Assembly: GCA_028711205.1 (NCBI GenBank)
Contig: JAQTSP010000120.1
Span: 1 to 7,735 of the forward strand
From: Eubacteriales bacterium
GTDB taxonomy: Bacteria > Bacillota > Clostridia > Christensenellales > SZUA-584
Reading direction: 5' to 3'
DNA length: 7,735 nucleotides
A program made the position numbers and the translations under genes. Positions 5,286 through 7,735 of the stretch are shown piece by piece (within the stretch, counting starts at the first letter, position 1; every line of letters starts with the position of its first letter). A model generated the notes under the pieces. That model saw only the letters and a list, made by a program, of their open reading frames with translations, ran no database searches and had not been told where the DNA came from.

Positions 5286-5921
5286 ATGAGTATTTTAACA
5301 GAAATCAGCACTTTTTTGCAGCAGGGCAGGGCGAATAACGTCAAAGAGCTGGTGTCCAAAGCGCTTGAAGAGGGTAATTCGGCGCAGCAGATTCTGGACG
5401 AAGGGTTGCTCTCCGGAATGAGCGTGATCGGCGAGAAGTTTAAGAACAACGAGGTCTATGTGCCCGAAGTTCTGATTGCCGCGCGCGCGATGAACGCCGG
5501 TATGGAAATTCTAAAACCCGTTTTGATATCGTCAAATTCGAAAGCCAAAGGCAAAGTGGTATTGGGGACGGTGAAGGGCGATCTTCATGATATCGGCAAG
5601 AATCTGGTCAAGATCATGTTTGAAGGCAAAGGCATCGAGGTCATCGATCTTGGCGTCGACGTCGCGCCGCAGGTTTTTGTTGACACTGCGATAAAAGAAA
5701 ATGCAAACATCATTGCCTGTTCGGCGCTGCTGACGACGACGATGACGATGATGAAAGATGTCGTTAAAGAGGCGGAGGATAGAGGCCTGAAAGGAAAGGT
5801 CACAGTGATGATCGGCGGCGCTCCTGTTACGCAGAATTTCTGTGATTCGATCGGCGCGGATTATTATGCGCCGGACGCGGCTTCCGCAAGCGATACGGCC
5901 CTTCAGATCTGCCAGAGCTGA
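5286..5921 (+). CDS. Corrinoid (B12-binding) methyl-carrier protein, MtbC/MttC/MtaC type
   Basis: A 211-residue protein with the two-domain layout of methanogen and acetogen corrinoid carriers. Residues about 5-85 are the helical methionine-synthase-type cap ('LDEGLLSGMSVIGEKFKNNEVYVPEVLIAARAMN'). Residues 90-211 are the Rossmann-like cobalamin domain, with 'GDLHDIGKNLV' (98-108). H101 is the lower axial cobalt ligand of the D-x-H-x-x-G motif (D99, G104). 'SALLTTTM' (146-153) and 'GGAPVT' (177-182) line the cofactor tail pocket. In its Co(I) state the protein accepts a methyl group from a substrate methyltransferase and hands it to a second one. A strong GGAGG (5274-5278) precedes the ATG with 7 nt. 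The length is normal for the family. It lies between the PocR-AraC regulator and DUF1638. Its likely catalytic partner is the URO-D protein at 2761. Confidence 0.95.
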   Translation: MSILTEISTFLQQGRANNVKELVSKALEEGNSAQQILDEGLLSGMSVIGEKFKNNEVYVPEVLIAARAMNAGMEILKPVLISSNSKAKGKVVLGTVKGDLHDIGKNLVKIMFEGKGIEVIDLGVDVAPQVFVDTAIKENANIIACSALLTTTMTMMKDVVKEAEDRGLKGKVTVMIGGAPVTQNFCDSIGADYYAPDAASASDTALQICQS

Positions 5922-5930
5922 GGCGCTTCG

Positions 5931-6674
5931 ATGTTAAGACTCAAGCTGATCGCATGCAAGGCGCTGTATCGCGAGTTTTGCCTGCTGACGGCGGCATGCA
6001 ACAATTTTGTGGATGTGACATATTTGAAACAGGGGCTGCACGACACACCGAAGCTTTTGAATCAGGCGTTACAGCACGAAATCGATAAAATCGACAGCGG
6101 AGATGATATATATTCGTATTACCCCCGGTTTGGCAGAGACTTTTATGCGATACTGCTGGGGTACGGATTGTGCTCTAACGGTATTATCGGGCTGCGCTCA
6201 AAGAAATATCAGCTTGTGACGCCGAAAACGGACGATTGTATCGGGCTTCTGCTGGGTTCATCCCGGCGCTATAAGGATTATTTCGCGCAGCACCCCGGCA
6301 CATACTGGTACACGCCGTCCTGGATAGAAAACGCATACACGCCGTCCGAAGAGATGAAAAACAGGCTGCTGAAAGAATATACCGAGAAATACGGTGAGGA
6401 CAATGCAAAATACCTTGTTGAGACCGAACTGATGCTGAAAAACTATAAACGTGCCGCATTCGTCGCATGGGATGAGTTGCCGTTTATCGAACATGAACAA
6501 TACGCCAAAAGAGCGGCAGAATACTTTGGCTGGGAATATGACCGCATCAAGGGCGAAACAGGCATGCTTGAGGATTTTATCGGCGGGCGCTGGGACGAGC
6601 GGTTTCTGGTGATACCGCCGGGCAAAATGATCGAAGCAGACTATGAAGGGAACATCATCAGGACAGCGCAATAG
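5931..6674 (+). CDS. DUF1638 domain protein associated with corrinoid methyltransferases
   Basis: A 247-residue soluble protein with no signal peptide or membrane helix. It carries the DUF1638 pattern: 'LIACKALYREF' (6-16), 'YLKQGLHDTPKLLNQALQHEID' (31-52), 'ILLGYGLCSNGIIGL' (74-88), 'TDDCIGLLLGSSRRY' (100-114) and 'HPGTYWYTPSWI' (121-132). The family has no assigned reaction that I know of, but it recurs next to URO-D methyltransferases, corrinoid proteins and RACo, so a role in that system is inferred. C9, C81 and C103 lie in the conserved motifs and might bind metal or corrinoid (speculation). At 'TDDCI' I recall most relatives having histidine before the DC. The ATG is 9 nt after the corrinoid-protein stop, with GAGG overlapping that stop (5920-5923), so the two genes are translationally linked. 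Confidence 0.85.
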   Translation: MLRLKLIACKALYREFCLLTAACNNFVDVTYLKQGLHDTPKLLNQALQHEIDKIDSGDDIYSYYPRFGRDFYAILLGYGLCSNGIIGLRSKKYQLVTPKTDDCIGLLLGSSRRYKDYFAQHPGTYWYTPSWIENAYTPSEEMKNRLLKEYTEKYGEDNAKYLVETELMLKNYKRAAFVAWDELPFIEHEQYAKRAAEYFGWEYDRIKGETGMLEDFIGGRWDERFLVIPPGKMIEADYEGNIIRTAQ

Positions 6675-6695
6675 ACTGTCCGGTAACACAAGGAT

Positions 6696-7735
6696 ATGAA
6701 CGATAAAGACGCAATAAATACACCTGTCTGCACCGGCGCATGCCTGTTCGGCAAATGTCCGCACAAGGTTTGCTTGAGGTATCTGCAGCAACAGAAAAAA
6801 GCTGTGCAGTTAAAAGCGGACATGAACATATTGACCGCGGGCATGCTGCCGGATATCAAAAGCGATAAGACGGGATACGGCGTGGCCGTCGATATTGGTA
6901 CCACGACGGTCGTTATGTATCTGTACGACTGCGCGAGCGGCCGTCAGCTCGGGTGCCTGAGCCGCCTGAACGCCCAGGCGACGCTTGGTGTCGACGTGAT
7001 ATCGCGAATCAAATACTGCCGGGAATTCAAAGACGGGCTTCATATCTTAAACGACGCGATTGTCACGCTCATCAATCAGCTTCTCGATGATATCACCGGC
7101 GGCAAAATAAACAAGGATGAGATCAGCCATATCGTTATCACCGGCAACACGACGATGCTGCACCTGTTCTCCAACATCTCACCCGTGACGATGGGGGTGT
7201 CCCCTTTCACACCGGCATCGCTTTTTGGGTATATCTGCAATGCGGCGGGGCTTGGGCTCAGGCTTGCAGATGCCGAAGCGTACCTCGTGCCGTGTATATC
7301 GGCATTCGTCGGGGGCGATATTACGTCCGGGATACTTGCCAGCGGTATGTTCGAGAGCGATGACCTTTGCGTGCTGCTCGATATCGGTACGAACGGTGAG
7401 GTGGCGCTTGGCAACAAACACGGTATTCTTGCCACATCGACGGCGGCAGGACCGGCCTTTGAGGGCGCGCATATCAGCCGCGGCATGGCGGGCGTGGGCG
7501 GCGCGATCAACAGCGTATACGCGTTTGACGGTACTGTCAAGGTGACCACGATAGGCGGTAAGGACCCAAAAGGCTTATGCGGTTCGGGGCTGCTCGATGC
7601 GGTCGCGCTGATGCTTGATATCGGCCTTGTCGACGAAACGGGGCGCATCGCTGACCAAACGGAAGCAGTCAGCCTGAAGGGATATATCACGGAGGCCGAT
7701 GGCGAGGCTGCGCTTAAAATATATGAGGACATCGT
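6696..7735 (+). CDS. RACo-like ASKHA-domain reductive activator of corrinoid proteins, 3' end beyond the window
   Basis: The frame is open from the ATG at 6696 to the right edge (346 codons). The ASKHA ATPase signatures of RACo-type activators (DUF4445/COG3894) are clear: 'YGVAVDIGTTTVVMYLYD' (61-78), 'ATLGVDVISRI' (95-105), 'IVITGNTTMLHLF' (146-158), 'LVPCISAFVGGDI' (197-209), 'LLDIGTNGEVAL' (227-238), 'STAAGPAFEGAHISRGM' (248-264) and 'GLCGSGLLDAV' (293-303). These enzymes use ATP to drive reduction of inactive Co(II) corrinoid protein back to Co(I). Classical RACo has an N-terminal [2Fe-2S] ferredoxin domain and a linker. Here only about 60 residues precede the ATPase core, and they carry four cysteines (C12, C16, C21, C26). 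The gene starts 21 nt after DUF1638. AAGGA is too close to the ATG, so initiation may rely on coupling. M43 is a less likely start. Confidence 0.9.
   Translation, partial: MNDKDAINTPVCTGACLFGKCPHKVCLRYLQQQKKAVQLKADMNILTAGMLPDIKSDKTGYGVAVDIGTTTVVMYLYDCASGRQLGCLSRLNAQATLGVDVISRIKYCREFKDGLHILNDAIVTLINQLLDDITGGKINKDEISHIVITGNTTMLHLFSNISPVTMGVSPFTPASLFGYICNAAGLGLRLADAEAYLVPCISAFVGGDITSGILASGMFESDDLCVLLDIGTNGEVALGNKHGILATSTAAGPAFEGAHISRGMAGVGGAINSVYAFDGTVKVTTIGGKDPKGLCGSGLLDAVALMLDIGLVDETGRIADQTEAVSLKGYITEADGEAALKIYEDI

Noticed and set aside
6184..6904. Reverse-strand ORFs opposite DUF1638 and the start of the RACo-like gene
   Set aside because: They are shadows of recognisable + strand families.
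7076..7732. 218-residue reverse-strand ORF at the right edge
   Set aside because: Its serine/proline-rich content is typical of a shadow frame opposite the ASKHA domain, whose motifs are unmistakable on the + strand.
1..7735. CRISPR arrays, insertion sequences, tRNA or rRNA genes
   Set aside because: No repeat-spacer pattern, transposase, terminal inverted repeats or tRNA-like folds were found on either strand.

Overview
The window comes from the chromosome of an anaerobic bacterium, most likely a member of the Bacillota (Clostridia). The reasons are the strong GGAGG-type ribosome binding sites, moderate GC with AT-rich intergenic regions, a PadR/HAAS membrane-protein pair, HutC-type GntR and PocR-AraC regulators, and above all a corrinoid-dependent methyltransferase locus of the kind found in acetogens and related methylotrophic anaerobes. 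The species cannot be named from the sequence alone.

Left part (1-1510). A reverse-strand pair encodes a PadR-family repressor and a membrane protein with an N-terminal HAAS-type domain. The membrane protein runs off the left edge, and its start is translationally coupled to the end of the padR gene. A perfect 8-bp inverted repeat lies over the padR promoter. Divergently, on the + strand, ridA (enamine/imine deaminase) has a near-consensus promoter and a roughly 107-nt leader. That leader holds a 12-codon mini-ORF with its own Shine-Dalgarno sequence.

Middle (1511-3880). A GntR/HutC-type regulator (HTH plus UTRA) has a very good extended -10 promoter. It is followed by a terminator-like hairpin and then by a single-gene unit for a URO-D-fold corrinoid methyltransferase. 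This protein carries the zinc-ligand pattern H-x-C...C typical of MtaA/MtbA-like enzymes, and its gene ends in a strong intrinsic terminator.

Right part (3881-7735). A probable operon encodes a PocR-domain AraC activator, a methionine-synthase-like corrinoid (B12) protein, a DUF1638 protein, and an ASKHA-domain reductive activator of corrinoid proteins (RACo-like) that is cut by the right edge.

How the parts fit (inference). The URO-D methyltransferase moves a methyl group to or from cob(I)alamin on the corrinoid protein. The RACo-like ATPase rescues the protein when it oxidises to Co(II). The PocR-AraC regulator, and perhaps the GntR/UTRA regulator, switch the system on when the substrate is present. 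DUF1638 is a recurrent but uncharacterised partner. The methyl donor is unknown, and the second methyltransferase (to tetrahydrofolate) is not in the window. The main oddities are the RACo-like protein, which lacks the usual N-terminal [2Fe-2S] domain and instead has a compact four-cysteine motif, and the separation of the methyltransferase gene from its corrinoid operon by a strong terminator and a regulator. No tRNA, rRNA, CRISPR array, insertion sequence or B12 riboswitch was seen.
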